The notes below the pieces were generated by a model, which had not been told where the DNA came from, searched no databases, and worked only from the letters and a program-made list of their open reading frames with translations. The position numbers and the translations under genes are program-made. Positions 34,160 through 43,640 of a DNA stretch of 46,460 nucleotides are shown piece by piece. Source of the stretch: Pseudomonadota bacterium (GTDB lineage Bacteria > Pseudomonadota > Gammaproteobacteria > Ga0077536); contig JAQCEL010000007.1 of assembly GCA_027618655.1 (NCBI GenBank), positions 1 to 46,460 of the forward strand, in the 5' to 3' direction. Position 1 is the stretch's first letter. Each line of letters opens with the position of its first letter.

Positions 34160-36235
34160 CTAAACATTGAGACGAGCGATGTCTGCGACTTGAGTAAACA
34201 ATTCACGAATACGAGTCAATATTGCAATTCGATTGTCACGTAGTGTCGCGTCGTCGCACATAACCATCACTTCACTGAAGAATTTATCTATTGGGCCGTT
34301 CAGTTGAGACAATGTCGTTAGATAGCTAGCGTAATCTTGTTTCGCGAGTAGCGCTTGCGCAATGTCAGATATATCAAGGATCCGGTCGGCAAGGATTCTC
34401 TCTGCTGAGTCTTGAAGTAAGCTTCGGTTGATCACGCCGGTTTGATCGATGTTGTTCTTGCGCAAAATATTCGCAATCCGTTTATTCGCGCTGGCGAGCG
34501 CATCTGATTCCGGTAGTTGCCTGAACGCAGCTACCGCCTCAATTCGCTGTTGAATATCGAACGGATTGTCCGAATTAACGGCAAGAACGGCCTCGATGAT
34601 CGACGTGTCCATGTCTTTTTCGATGAAATAGCCGCGCAGACGGTCAAGCATAAACTTCTTCACCGGCGCGGCTACATCATCACTATCGATTACGTTCGCG
34701 ATCCCCTCACAAGCTTGGGCTAAGCAGTCGCCAAGGCTAACCTGGACCCGCGATTCGATTGCGATGCGTATACAGCCGAGTGCGGCGCGACGTAGTGCAA
34801 ACGGATCTTTATCACCCGTGGGGGCTCCGCCGATCGCGAAAATTCCGACCAAGGTGTCGAGTTTGTCGGCAAACGCAACGCAGCAGCCAGCGGCGCTCGT
34901 CGGAATCGAGTCACCGGCAAATCGAGGCATGTAGAACTCGCCGAGTGCTTGGCTGACTTCAGTAGCGTCGCCATCATGCGCAGCATAGTAGCGGCCCATG
35001 GTCCCCTGCAGCTCTGGAAATTCGCCAACCATGTCGGTCAACAAGTCGCACCGCGAAAGCGCCGCCGCGCGCGCTGCATGGCCGGGGTCGGCCGAGAAAA
35101 CCTTAGCTAAGTTTCGAGCTAGATGCGCTACTCGATTCGATTTTTCGCCAACACTGCCGAGACGTTTCTCGAACACAACTGAGTTAAGGCGTTCAATCCG
35201 TTCATCGAGACGAGATTTTCGGTCTTGATCCCAAAAAAAGGCTGCGTCACTTAGTCTCGGGCGTATAACTTTTTCGTTGCCCGATCGAACGGCATTCGGA
35301 TCTGTGCTGTCAATATTGCAGACGGTTATGAACTTATTAGTCAGCTTGCCGTCGTTCGATTCCACCGGAAAATATTTCTGATGGTCTTGCATGCTTGCTA
35401 TCAATACTTCACGAGGCAACTCGAGGAAGTGCGGTTCGAAGCTACCGCATAACGGCACTGGCCACTCGACTAATGCCGTGACTTCGTCCAAGAGTTTCGG
35501 ATCAATGATCACGAGCCCGCCGACTTCCTCAGCGAGTTTCTGGCAACGTGCTGCGATCACCTCACGTCGCGTCGTAAATTTCGCTAACACGTAGCCCTTG
35601 GCTTCCAGTATCGCTGGATAGTCATCCGCGGATTGCAGCAACAGAGGCTCTTGGGTATGAAACCGATGGCCGCGTGTCGTCGTGCCGCTCGCGACTCCTA
35701 ATATCGTGGCATCAATTTTTTCGGTACCTAATAGCGCAACGACCCAGTGTACTGGCCGAACAAACTCGACTTCGCTGCTTCCCCAGCGCATTCGCTTAGG
35801 GATCGGTAGCGCTGCCAGCGACTGGCTAATGATGTCTGGTACCAAAGCCGAAGTTGCTTGACCCTCAATTTTTGCAGCGAAGCTCAACCATTCGTCTTTT
35901 TCAGTCTTCGTTTGGCTCAAGCCCGCGACGTCAATCCCGCAGGAACTGGCAAAACCCAGCGCAGCCTGGGTAGGATTGCCGGCGGAATCAAATGCCGCTG
36001 AAAGCGCGGGCCCGCGTCGTATGACTTCTTGGTCCATTTGGCTCGTCGTGAGTCCGAGTATTTTTACGGCGAGACGGCGCGGTGTGGCATAAGATTCCGC
36101 GGCCGTGAAGTGAAGACCACTGGCTGTCAAGCGTTTCTCAATTTCCTGTTGGAATTCAGTTGATAGCTTGAGCAGCGCTTTAGGTGGCAACTCCTCAGTG
36201 CCAATTTCGATCAGCAAATTCGCGTGAGTGCTCAT
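34160..36235 (-). CDS. glyS: Glycyl-tRNA synthetase beta subunit GlyS
   Basis: The beta subunit of the heterotetrameric bacterial glycyl-tRNA synthetase binds tRNA. The 691-residue product matches E. coli GlyS (689). Seen: [15 protein letters not shown] at the start, [12 protein letters not shown], the [10 protein letters not shown] segment, [27 protein letters not shown], the HD-like region [50 protein letters not shown] and the C-terminal [11 protein letters not shown] anticodon-binding helix. ATG at 36235 overlaps the glyQ stop in ATGA, so the two subunits are translationally coupled. Confidence 0.97.
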   Translation of the reverse strand: MSTHANLLIEIGTEELPPKALLKLSTEFQQEIEKRLTASGLHFTAAESYATPRRLAVKILGLTTSQMDQEVIRRGPALSAAFDSAGNPTQAALGFASSCGIDVAGLSQTKTEKDEWLSFAAKIEGQATSALVPDIISQSLAALPIPKRMRWGSSEVEFVRPVHWVVALLGTEKIDATILGVASGTTTRGHRFHTQEPLLLQSADDYPAILEAKGYVLAKFTTRREVIAARCQKLAEEVGGLVIIDPKLLDEVTALVEWPVPLCGSFEPHFLELPREVLIASMQDHQKYFPVESNDGKLTNKFITVCNIDSTDPNAVRSGNEKVIRPRLSDAAFFWDQDRKSRLDERIERLNSVVFEKRLGSVGEKSNRVAHLARNLAKVFSADPGHAARAAALSRCDLLTDMVGEFPELQGTMGRYYAAHDGDATEVSQALGEFYMPRFAGDSIPTSAAGCCVAFADKLDTLVGIFAIGGAPTGDKDPFALRRAALGCIRIAIESRVQVSLGDCLAQACEGIANVIDSDDVAAPVKKFMLDRLRGYFIEKDMDTSIIEAVLAVNSDNPFDIQQRIEAVAAFRQLPESDALASANKRIANILRKNNIDQTGVINRSLLQDSAERILADRILDISDIAQALLAKQDYASYLTTLSQLNGPIDKFFSEVMVMCDDATLRDNRIAILTRIRELFTQVADIARLNV

Positions 36236-37161
36236 CTAGCACCCTCGATAACTGCGTTCTTCTCAACCAGCGGGAAGCCCAGAGATGCTCTGGCCGCATA
36301 GTAAGCTTCTGCGATCGCTCGAGCGAGCGTTCGAACGCGAAGGATATAGCGCTGACGTTCAGTCACGGATATTGCGCGCCGTGCATCCAGTAAGTTAAAC
36401 GTGTGAGATGCCTGGACCATCATTTCGTAGGCAGGCAGTGGCAGATCGAGTTCGATCATTTTTTGCGCTTCGGATTCGCAAGAATCGAAACGCTGAAAGA
36501 GCATATCAACGTCGGCGTGCTCAAAATTAAACGCTGACATCTCAACTTCGTTTTGGTGATAAATGTCGCCGTAACTTACCGAGTTTTTGCCAGCCGCTGT
36601 CCAAATAAGATCGTAGACGGAATCGACGCCTTGCAGATACATCGCAATGCGTTCTAAGCCGTAGGTGATCTCGCCAGATACCGGACGGCAATCTAGGCCG
36701 CCTACTTGTTGAAAATAAGTGAATTGCGTTATTTCCATGCCGTTTAGCCACACTTCCCACCCGAGTCCCCAAGCACCAAGCGTCGGTGATTCCCAATTGT
36801 CCTCGACAAATCGAATGTCATGGACGAGTGGATCGATGTCGAGCGAGCGCAGCGATTCGAGGTACAAATCTTGTAAGTTTTCTGGCGACGGCTTAAGTAT
36901 TACTTGGAACTGGAAATAGTGCTGAAGGCGATTAGGATTTTCGCCATAACGACCATCAGTTGGGCGTCGGGATGGTTGGACGTACGCTGCGCGCCACGGT
37001 TCTGGGCCGATTGCGCGCAAAAATGTAGCAGGATGGAACGTTCCTGCCCCCATTTCCATGTCGTACGGTTGCACGATTGCACAACCTTCGGCGCTCCAAA
37101 ACTGCTGCAAGTTAAACACGAGAGCCTGGAATGAGGTAGCAGGGCTTTGTGGAGTAGCCAT
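36232..37161 (-). CDS. glyQ: Glycyl-tRNA synthetase alpha subunit GlyQ
   Basis: The alpha subunit carries the class II catalytic core that activates glycine. The 309-residue product (E. coli 303) has [48 protein letters not shown] at the start, then [64 protein letters not shown], and [24 protein letters not shown] near the end. ATG 37161 fits. A possible -10 sequence TATACT lies on the minus strand at 37196-37191. It heads the operon glyQ-glyS-gmhB-acyltransferase, which in Pseudomonas lies close to oriC. Confidence 0.97.
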   Translation of the reverse strand: MATPQSPATSFQALVFNLQQFWSAEGCAIVQPYDMEMGAGTFHPATFLRAIGPEPWRAAYVQPSRRPTDGRYGENPNRLQHYFQFQVILKPSPENLQDLYLESLRSLDIDPLVHDIRFVEDNWESPTLGAWGLGWEVWLNGMEITQFTYFQQVGGLDCRPVSGEITYGLERIAMYLQGVDSVYDLIWTAAGKNSVSYGDIYHQNEVEMSAFNFEHADVDMLFQRFDSCESEAQKMIELDLPLPAYEMMVQASHTFNLLDARRAISVTERQRYILRVRTLARAIAEAYYAARASLGFPLVEKNAVIEGAR

Positions 37162-37420
37162 TTTTATTGCGCTTGTTACCGAAGGCGCGAAGTATATATC
37201 TTGCCGATTGGTATGCCTATGCGGTGATCGGAGAGGGTGTTGAGTGGCAGTGATCCGTTTCTAAAGGATATCGCGTTGCGGTCGTTAACTTGAATATGCA
37301 ATCAATCGATATACATTTGACGGAAATGTCTGGCTGGCGCGCCTTACTCAACTCAGTAAGGCGCAATTTGTCGCCCGCACGGAATTTCATCCGTTAATCG
37401 AGGAATATTTAATTCGGTTA

Positions 37421-37864
37421 ATGTTCCGCACTATCAAGAGTTCATCGTTTCTCGATTCAAACTTGCTGCTGAAATCCAGCCAAGCGCATGTCGAAGATCC
37501 GTTCGCGGCGTTCGACGACTTTCGTGCAATTGGTGATCACTGCCTTCTTTATGCGGGACTATTCCCTGAGCAGGCAATATTGCGAAATTTGCCAATCAGC
37601 TACTTCGCCAAAGTCGGGGAACTTGCGTACGCGGAATCGGCACGTCGTGAGGGCGATCCGATCTTCGACATGCTCTCGAATTCTTTCGTCGAAATTATGG
37701 ATGTGCTGCTCGTATTACGTGAAATTCAGCGCGATGCAGAGTCGATGGATATGATGAGTGCCTATCATTTGTGGCGCGATACTGGCAGCGCTCGCGCCTG
37801 GCAAGCGCTGTGCAGCGGCACGCCGAGTTTGCCTAATCCTCATCTCAGTGCAGCAATTAATTAG
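37421..37864 (+). CDS. Conserved hypothetical protein, probably N-terminally truncated by a frameshift
   Basis: I do not recognise a named domain. The 147-residue frame reads like a folded helical protein (FDDFRAIGDHCLLYAGLFPEQAILRNLPISYFAKVGELAYAESARR, then VEIMDVLLVLREI) and resembles gammaproteobacterial hypothetical proteins of roughly 190 residues. The same frame stays open upstream to 37287 and there encodes HPLIEEYLIRLM-type sequence with no usable start codon, while start codons exist one frame away at 37296 and 37326. A missing base near 37330-37390 would restore one longer protein. It is divergent from glyQ and convergent with the DUF4340 gene. Confidence 0.6.
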   Translation: MFRTIKSSSFLDSNLLLKSSQAHVEDPFAAFDDFRAIGDHCLLYAGLFPEQAILRNLPISYFAKVGELAYAESARREGDPIFDMLSNSFVEIMDVLLVLREIQRDAESMDMMSAYHLWRDTGSARAWQALCSGTPSLPNPHLSAAIN

Positions 37865-37901
37865 CGCGTATCCCTTCGAGCGGAGATCCCCTATGCGAGC
37901 G

Positions 37902-39038
37902 TTACTTGGGTTCTGCGGTTTCGGGACTGTCTTTATTTTCTTCGACAGGCTTAATCAATTCGTCGAATCGTTTATCTATTAGGCGGGTCTTGTAGTCGGG
38001 CAGTACGTAAACCCATTTTTCGACCGCCCCATTCAGCGTTTCTACCTCGTCCTCAACCGACTGCTTCGCGTCAGGTTTACTGCCCTTTTCGTCGATCGGG
38101 TCTGGTTCTTCGGTCGATGACTCAGGTGCAGGTGCCGGTGTAGCCGCGACCAGATGCTGATCAAAACTGAAATGAAACCGGCTAACTCTTCTCTCGTTGA
38201 CATCAAACAGTTCAATCGTGGCAACGAGGCCATCAAAAGTACGCACAGTCGCCGACACGTTTGGTGTTAGCCCGCTAACGATGTCGCTTGTCATCACATC
38301 TTGAAATCTCACCCCAAGGAGCACCGCCCCCACACTTGATACGGTCGCCCGAGGAGCAGCAGTGAATCCATCAGGGATTCCAGCAAGCTCAAAAAAATTA
38401 TCGCTCAGCGCCGCTTTCGATAACTGAACGACGGTCTCGCCGGGTCGCTCAATGGTTACCGATTGCACTCTTTCAGTTGAAACGTTCACGACGGACGTGT
38501 CCATCCACTTAATCGGGTCGTCGCTCATTTTGAGATCACCTTGAACGAGGAGCGCAGTGGCATCGTTGGGATAACGAGCGAAGTAGTTTGGAATATTCAA
38601 ACTGTTAGCCGTGCGTTCCTTGCCAATAATCAGCGAAGCAACGATGGCATCCGCGGCATCGCGAATTTCAATCAGCACGGACTCACTGCCATCATCGTCT
38701 GGCTGATTGACTCCGAGCGTTGCGTAGTTCGCGGGATCGGACGTTTTCTCCTCGACAATGCGGGTCGCAGCCAAGTGCAGCAGCGTGCTCTTAACAGCAG
38801 AAAAATTCGCGGGGTAACTGTCGCGATTGGCCACTACCCACTCACTGCCTTTTAATTCAAGTTGGGTCTTACTCTTAGCCGTCGAGATCGAGAACCGGCG
38901 TATTTCGTTTATTCGCTCATTGAGCGAGGGGTACAGCAATTGCGCATCAATTTCCGTGCTTGGCGCACTCGTCTGACTGGCCTTCCAGGCTGTGACCACT
39001 ACGGCCAGCGTGATGATAAAAAATAGCAGATTACGCAT
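37902..39038 (-). CDS. DUF4340 domain-containing membrane-anchored protein
   Basis: The 378-residue product has one N-terminal membrane anchor (LLFFIITLAVVVTAWKA) and a periplasmic DUF4340 region, where a threaded pattern such as GSEWVVANRDSYPANFSAVKSTLLHLAATRIVEEKTSDPANYATLGV is typical. The later part carries a Pro/Glu-rich linker (APAPESSTEEPDPIDEKGSKP) and a C-terminal helix. It is the last gene of the minus-strand operon ATPase, permease, GldG-like, DUF4340, following GldG by 11 bases. DUF4340 proteins almost always accompany GldG-like proteins, but their action is unknown. Confidence 0.85.
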   Translation of the reverse strand: MRNLLFFIITLAVVVTAWKASQTSAPSTEIDAQLLYPSLNERINEIRRFSISTAKSKTQLELKGSEWVVANRDSYPANFSAVKSTLLHLAATRIVEEKTSDPANYATLGVNQPDDDGSESVLIEIRDAADAIVASLIIGKERTANSLNIPNYFARYPNDATALLVQGDLKMSDDPIKWMDTSVVNVSTERVQSVTIERPGETVVQLSKAALSDNFFELAGIPDGFTAAPRATVSSVGAVLLGVRFQDVMTSDIVSGLTPNVSATVRTFDGLVATIELFDVNERRVSRFHFSFDQHLVAATPAPAPESSTEEPDPIDEKGSKPDAKQSVEDEVETLNGAVEKWVYVLPDYKTRLIDKRFDELIKPVEENKDSPETAEPK

Positions 39039-39049
39039 ATTCGTGACCG

Positions 39050-40939
39050 TTACTTGGAAGTTTGACGACGCGATCCATAGATTCCCATTCCGACCGCGAA
39101 TAGTGAAATCAAGATCGGGATCAAGCCTATGTTAATAAATTTCAGTATGGATCCAAGTCTCTCGATATTCTTCTGAAGATCGTGTTGTACCGCGCGCAGC
39201 TCTTTGCGGGTCTTAACTTGCTCATTTCTAAACAACTCAATTTCCTTGCGTTGTTCCGGTGACACTAAATGTTCTCCGGCGTCACCACGTTGCTGTTGTA
39301 GCTGTTGCAAATTTTTCTCGGTGTCTTGCAGTTTCGCCTGGAGTGCACGTTCGCGGTCGCGGAACTGCGCTTCAGCATCGCGTTGGATCTGCTGAACGAC
39401 GACAAACGGTCGCGAATATTCTGCGCGACTGCGTAGGCTGATCAGGTCATCATTGCCCCCGAGGTTATCGATCGCGTTGATCAGAAAATCCGCGTTGTTT
39501 GCGAACGCCTGAGGTATTTGTGTGCCTAAGAAGTTCTCGTACCGGACCCAAAATTTGTCCGCGAGGATGTCCGTGTCCGCTACCACAATGACGTTAATTG
39601 GCGCCGCAGATTTTGCTAAAAATTTATCGTCTGGAACAGCGGCCGTCTGTTCATCCAAGGACGGTCTTGCGTCCGGAAACGCTGTTTCGGCTATTCCACT
39701 AATACGGGCTGCAATAACTGAGGACTCTCCCGTCGGTTCGAATGTTTCGAGTAATGCGCTGGGGTCGCGCACAAAAATGATGGAATCGCGTTCGATTAGT
39801 CCCGATTTGGCACCTGTTTTAAGTAATGGGGTGAAAGTCATGGTGCTCCCATCAATGGTTTTCAGTGATCCCGCCGATCCGACATTGACGCTGTTCAGCT
39901 CGGCCGTAATAAAGTCGTCGCGATTTAATCTTTCGCCTTGTAATTGCAGCCAGGGAAGATATTCGACTTCTAGCGGACCCGTCGCGCTTCGGAACGACAC
40001 TCTAACGGCCGCCTCGACATCCGTTGCGACTTTGTCGCGCGCCATCGTTAAACCCCATTTAGCGAATATGGGATCTAAGCTTGAACTAATTTCCGGCATC
40101 GCGTTCGGCTGACTCGGGTCCTGCTCGGGTCGATCTTCCTCAGCAAATGGGTCGACAAACACGATCGCTCGCCCGCCGTGTAAGACGAATTGGTCAACCG
40201 CATAGAGTGCCGTAGCGGGGAAGTCTTTCGGATGAATAACGATCAAGGTATCGATGTCGTCGTCGATTTTGGTCACGTTAGCCTCAATCGATTTTACGTC
40301 GTATATCTCTCTAAGTAGCTTGATCACGGCCCATTCATTAGTTCCTGGTTGGCCTGTCATTTGATCTGGCACGCCACTCAATACGGGTAGGCCTGAGAGT
40401 AATCCGAGGACTCGTTTCTTCGGGTTCGACAGGTTGTAAACCATTTTCGTCAGGTCGTACTCCAGCGCGGACTCTCGTTCCGGGCTCATTAACGGAATCG
40501 GGGCTTCATCGTCAGTCGAATTAGTGCCGACGAGACCAAGAAAGCCTTTTTCGCCAGACGCGCTCATCGGAATGGATTCGATCCCATAACCAACAGCTTG
40601 ATCCTCTGCTTCTGAAAATGGCTCGGGATCGATGACGAATAGTTTGATATTGCCGTTGCCGACAGCAACATACTCGTCAAGCAGATCGCGAACGCGTTTA
40701 CCGTAGGTGGCGAACTCTGGCACGGAGGCGAACTGCTTCGCTGAATAATAAAACCGCAGCGTGATGGGCTCTTTTATATTCTTCAGGATATTCTTTGTCC
40801 CATCTGACAAGGTATGTAGTTTCGCTTCCGTGACGTCGAGTCTTACTTTTGTGAGGCTATGGTTTGCAATGATGTTAATCCCAAAAAATAATGCAACGGC
40901 GACGACTAAGCCGGATCCTGTGAGAATTTTTGTGTTCAT
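39050..40939 (-). CDS. GldG-family ABC transporter-associated protein
   Basis: The 629-residue product has an N-terminal membrane helix (TGSGLVVAVALFFGINIIA), a large periplasmic GldG/IFT52-like domain, a coiled-coil stretch (about 520-600, rich in Gln, Arg, Glu and Lys), and a C-terminal membrane helix (FINIGLIPILISLFAVGMGIYG). The beginning LDVTEAKLHTLSDGTKNILKNIKEPITLRFYYS and the LSGLPVLSG and IVFVDPFAEED segments are family hallmarks. GldG is named for gliding in Flavobacteria; the role in gammaproteobacteria is not established. It lies between the permease and DUF4340 genes. Confidence 0.88.
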   Translation of the reverse strand: MNTKILTGSGLVVAVALFFGINIIANHSLTKVRLDVTEAKLHTLSDGTKNILKNIKEPITLRFYYSAKQFASVPEFATYGKRVRDLLDEYVAVGNGNIKLFVIDPEPFSEAEDQAVGYGIESIPMSASGEKGFLGLVGTNSTDDEAPIPLMSPERESALEYDLTKMVYNLSNPKKRVLGLLSGLPVLSGVPDQMTGQPGTNEWAVIKLLREIYDVKSIEANVTKIDDDIDTLIVIHPKDFPATALYAVDQFVLHGGRAIVFVDPFAEEDRPEQDPSQPNAMPEISSSLDPIFAKWGLTMARDKVATDVEAAVRVSFRSATGPLEVEYLPWLQLQGERLNRDDFITAELNSVNVGSAGSLKTIDGSTMTFTPLLKTGAKSGLIERDSIIFVRDPSALLETFEPTGESSVIAARISGIAETAFPDARPSLDEQTAAVPDDKFLAKSAAPINVIVVADTDILADKFWVRYENFLGTQIPQAFANNADFLINAIDNLGGNDDLISLRSRAEYSRPFVVVQQIQRDAEAQFRDRERALQAKLQDTEKNLQQLQQQRGDAGEHLVSPEQRKEIELFRNEQVKTRKELRAVQHDLQKNIERLGSILKFINIGLIPILISLFAVGMGIYGSRRQTSK

Positions 40940-40963
40940 ATTTGTATTCGCTCCAGCGCGAGC

Positions 40964-41698
40964 TCAGCTACCTTTCTTCGCTTCAATTGTCAGGACGTTG
41001 GCGTATAGCCAGAATACGATGAGACTCGCAAAGAAAATGATGTCTCGAAGATCTATTACGCCCTTCAGTATCGACTCGAAATGCGTGAGGAAGCTAAATG
41101 AGCTAATGACGTCGACGATGGCTTGCGGCGCCCACACGCTAAATAGATCTAGAACGATCGGGAATCCGCTGAGATTGAATGCAAAACAAATAACGAAGCT
41201 GATCACGAAAGCGACGACTTGGTTTTTCGTCATTGCGGAAATGCATGATCCAATCGCGAGGCATCCGCCCGCTAGCAATAAACTGCCAAGGTAGCCGGCA
41301 GCTATTACGGTGTTGTCCGGATCGCCGAGGTAGTTGATCGTCAACCAAACAGGGAAGGTCAGCGCAAGAGCGATCGCAGTGAAGCACCAGGCGGCGAGAA
41401 ATTTTCCGACTACTGCCTCGACCAGCGATATTGGCAAGGTCATCAAGAGCTCCAAAGTTCCTGCCTTGCGCTCTTCGGACCACAAACGCATCGATATGGC
41501 AGGTATCAACAGCATGTAGAGCCATGGATGAAATCGGAAGAACGGTTCAAGATCAGCTTGGTTGCGTTCGTAGAGCCCGCCGAGATAAAACGTAAACACC
41601 CCTGTCATCAGTAGGAAAATTACGATGAAGACATACGCGACTGGCGTAGCGAAGTACGCGCGGAGCTCACGTTTCAGGATCGTCATTGTTCGGTTCAT
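40964..41698 (-). CDS. ABC transporter permease (GldF/ABC-2 type)
   Basis: The 244-residue membrane protein has six hydrophobic segments typical of ABC-2 permeases (YVFIVIFLLMTGVFTFYLGG, MLLIPAISMRLWSEERKAGTLELLMTLPIS, and others). The motif SEERKAGTLELLMTLPIS is the diagnostic cytoplasmic helix of the GldF subgroup. It is the membrane pore partner of the ATPase, whose stop overlaps its start in ATGA (41695-41698). The substrate is unknown. ATG at 41698 fits. The GldG-like gene follows after 24 bases in the same direction. Confidence 0.9.
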   Translation of the reverse strand: MNRTMTILKRELRAYFATPVAYVFIVIFLLMTGVFTFYLGGLYERNQADLEPFFRFHPWLYMLLIPAISMRLWSEERKAGTLELLMTLPISLVEAVVGKFLAAWCFTAIALALTFPVWLTINYLGDPDNTVIAAGYLGSLLLAGGCLAIGSCISAMTKNQVVAFVISFVICFAFNLSGFPIVLDLFSVWAPQAIVDVISSFSFLTHFESILKGVIDLRDIIFFASLIVFWLYANVLTIEAKKGS

Positions 41699-42666
41699 GA
41701 TCGGGCCTCTTCGCTGGAATGCTGTGGGCCGATCGTAATGTTGCGAAACACTTCGTCGAGTCGACCTGGTTCGACAAATAACTCAGCTACTTGCCAATTA
41801 TTTTCGTGAATGCAGTTTTGAATCGCACCAACGATCGGCTCTTTACTAACCGGGATTGCGGTAATTCGGATTAAACCATTTTGCACTTTCGCGGACTCTA
41901 AATTCGCAATGCTGCTGAGCGCACTGAGCTTTTGTTCAATGGCGACGTGCGCATCCGATGAGACGGTTAGCGTTACTGCGTTGTAGTAATGAGAATGTTC
42001 TGCGAGTTCCATCGGCGTGCCTGAAAACAGAACGCGACCTTTCGCGATGATCGTCGCCTTGCTGCACACCGCATCGACTTCTTCGAGGATGTGAGTGGAG
42101 ATGACGATCGCTTTTTGTTCAGCCATGTTCTTGATCAGGGCACGGACTTCATGTTTTTGATTGGGATCCAAGCCGTCGGTGGGTTCGTCAAGGATCAGGA
42201 CTTGTGGGTCGTGAAGGATCGCTTGAGCGAGCCCAACTCTTCGCTTATATCCTTTTGATAAGGTTTCAATTGGCTGACGTAACACGCCTTCGAGATTAAT
42301 CTGCTCGACTGCGCGAGCAATAGCGTCCGTTTTGACCTTGCCAGTCAGTCCCCGAATATCTGCAATGAACTCCAGGAACGACTGTGGCGTCATCTCAGCA
42401 TAGGCCGGTGCGCCCTCAGGCAGGTAGCCTATACACTTTTTAGCAGCAATGGGATCGCTGAGCACGTCGTGTCCGCACACGTTGATTGACCCGGCGCTAG
42501 GGGCTAAGAATCCAGTTATCATCTTCATCGTCGTTGATTTTCCAGCGCCGTTCGGACCTAAAAAGCCGAGTACTTCGCCACGCCTAACGTCCAAATCGAT
42601 GCCATCGACTGCGACTAGAGCGCCGAAATGTTTTACTAAGCCCTTGACTTCAATCAGCTTGTCCAT
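41695..42666 (-). CDS. ABC transporter ATP-binding protein (GldA type)
   Basis: The 323-residue ATPase has Walker A GPNGAGKST, the signature LSKGYKRRVGLAQA, Walker B VLILDEPTDGLDP and the H-loop STHILEEV, followed by a C-terminal domain of about 100 residues that ends in FVEPGRLDEVFRNITI, as in the GldA type. The MDKLIEVKGLVKHFGALVAVDGIDL start is typical of ABC-2 ATPases. It heads the operon of four minus-strand genes (ATPase, permease, GldG-like, DUF4340). The promoter should lie in the 355-base gap before the carbonic anhydrase, where I cannot place it with confidence. Confidence 0.92.
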   Translation of the reverse strand: MDKLIEVKGLVKHFGALVAVDGIDLDVRRGEVLGFLGPNGAGKSTTMKMITGFLAPSAGSINVCGHDVLSDPIAAKKCIGYLPEGAPAYAEMTPQSFLEFIADIRGLTGKVKTDAIARAVEQINLEGVLRQPIETLSKGYKRRVGLAQAILHDPQVLILDEPTDGLDPNQKHEVRALIKNMAEQKAIVISTHILEEVDAVCSKATIIAKGRVLFSGTPMELAEHSHYYNAVTLTVSSDAHVAIEQKLSALSSIANLESAKVQNGLIRITAIPVSKEPIVGAIQNCIHENNWQVAELFVEPGRLDEVFRNITIGPQHSSEEARS

Positions 42667-43021
42667 AAATTACGGCCTCGACATTGCCGGGAGTTACCGT
42701 GCAACGTCTGTTTAAAAGTGCGCTTGGGCGCGATTCTTATTTGTTCCGGTTGCCACGACGATGGCGTACCACGGGTTTTCTTGCTGTTTCACCATGGAGC
42801 GAACCTTCAAAACCTGAGAATCAGGAGCCTCACTCCAGCAATGCCGCGTGGATACCGTTTGATTTGATGGGCCGCAAATGTTTCACAGGCGTGTGCGTTC
42901 GTCAACCGTCTCCTTGACCATTGCATGGGAAAATAGTTTCACCCGAGGCTGGCGATTTAGCGCTGTGCGACTGGGACGCCGTTCGCGTAGGATCAGCGTC
43001 CCACGAAAAAGGGATACTTGA
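42667..43021. other. 355-base intergenic region with an inverted repeat
   Basis: This divergent gap must hold the promoters of the ABC operon and of the carbonic anhydrase gene. An inverted repeat, TGGGACGC at 42972-42979 and GCGTCCCA at 42996-43003 with 16 bases between, lies just before the carbonic anhydrase start. A plus-strand frame of 77 codons (42684-42917, TTG start) has no resemblance I know and I do not call it. No DnaA-box cluster is seen. Confidence 0.4.
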
Positions 43022-43573
43022 ATGGCCATTCGAAAATATCGCGGCGTGATGCCGCAAATTAGTCAGTCGTCGTTCATCGATCCGAGTGCGATTGTGATCG
43101 GCAATGTGATTATCGACGAAGAGGTGTTCGTCTTGCCGAACGTCGTGATCCGTGGTGACGTCAATTCAATTCGAATCGGCGCGCAGTCGAACATTCAAGA
43201 CGGCAGCGTGCTCCACGTCAATAGCGACAGCGTTCTGGCTCCCGGCGGCTCGCCACTGATCGTCGGCGCTCAGGTAACGGTCGGCCATAAGGTACTCCTG
43301 CACGGCTGCTCGATCGGCGATCACTGCCTGATCGGCATGGGTTCAATTGTGATGGACAGAGTTGTGATTGATCGAGACGTTATTCTTGCTGCCGGTAGCC
43401 TTGTGACACCAGGCAAGCATTTGGAGTCCGGATTTCTGTATGCGGGATCCCCGGCCCGTCAAGTTCGGCCACTGAAGGACGGCGAGGCCGCTTACATTGA
43501 CTACAGCTACACGCATTACAACACGTTGAAATCACACCACCGTGATTCGCTCGCCGAATCGGATGAGAACTGA
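43022..43573 (+). CDS. Gamma carbonic anhydrase-like protein (left-handed beta-helix)
   Basis: The 183-residue product is a hexapeptide-repeat trimeric protein of the gamma carbonic anhydrase/YrdA class. Seen: FIDPSAIVIGNVIIDEEVFVLPNVVIRGDVNSIRIGAQSNIQDGSVLHVN, then VTVGHKVLLHGCSIGDHCLIGMGSIVMDRVVIDRDVILAAGSLV. The metal-binding histidines fit LHVN, GHKV and LHGC. Real carbonic anhydrase activity is not assured in this family. ATG at 43022 has a purine-rich sequence before it. The gene lies on the mnmG side, in the same direction. Confidence 0.88.
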   Translation: MAIRKYRGVMPQISQSSFIDPSAIVIGNVIIDEEVFVLPNVVIRGDVNSIRIGAQSNIQDGSVLHVNSDSVLAPGGSPLIVGAQVTVGHKVLLHGCSIGDHCLIGMGSIVMDRVVIDRDVILAAGSLVTPGKHLESGFLYAGSPARQVRPLKDGEAAYIDYSYTHYNTLKSHHRDSLAESDEN

Positions 43574-43594
43574 GTTTCGTGTCGCCGGGAATTG

Positions 43595-43611
43595 CCCGCT
43601 ATAATTGCGGG
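43595..43611 (+). promoter_or_regulatory. TATAAT element inside a short palindrome, upstream of mnmG
   Basis: A perfect TATAAT at 43600-43605 is flanked by CCCGC (43595-43599) and GCGGG (43607-43611), so the -10 box sits in the loop of a 5-base inverted repeat. It is 36 bases before the mnmG ATG. The -35 is poor (TTCGTG). It is a plausible promoter with a possible repressor site. Confidence 0.45.
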
Positions 43612-43640
43612 TCGCATCTGTTCTGAGTCACAGGATCACC

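Noticed and set aside
42684..42917. Plus-strand frame of 77 codons in the ABC/carbonic anhydrase gap
   Set aside because: TTG start, no ribosome binding site, and no recognisable domain.
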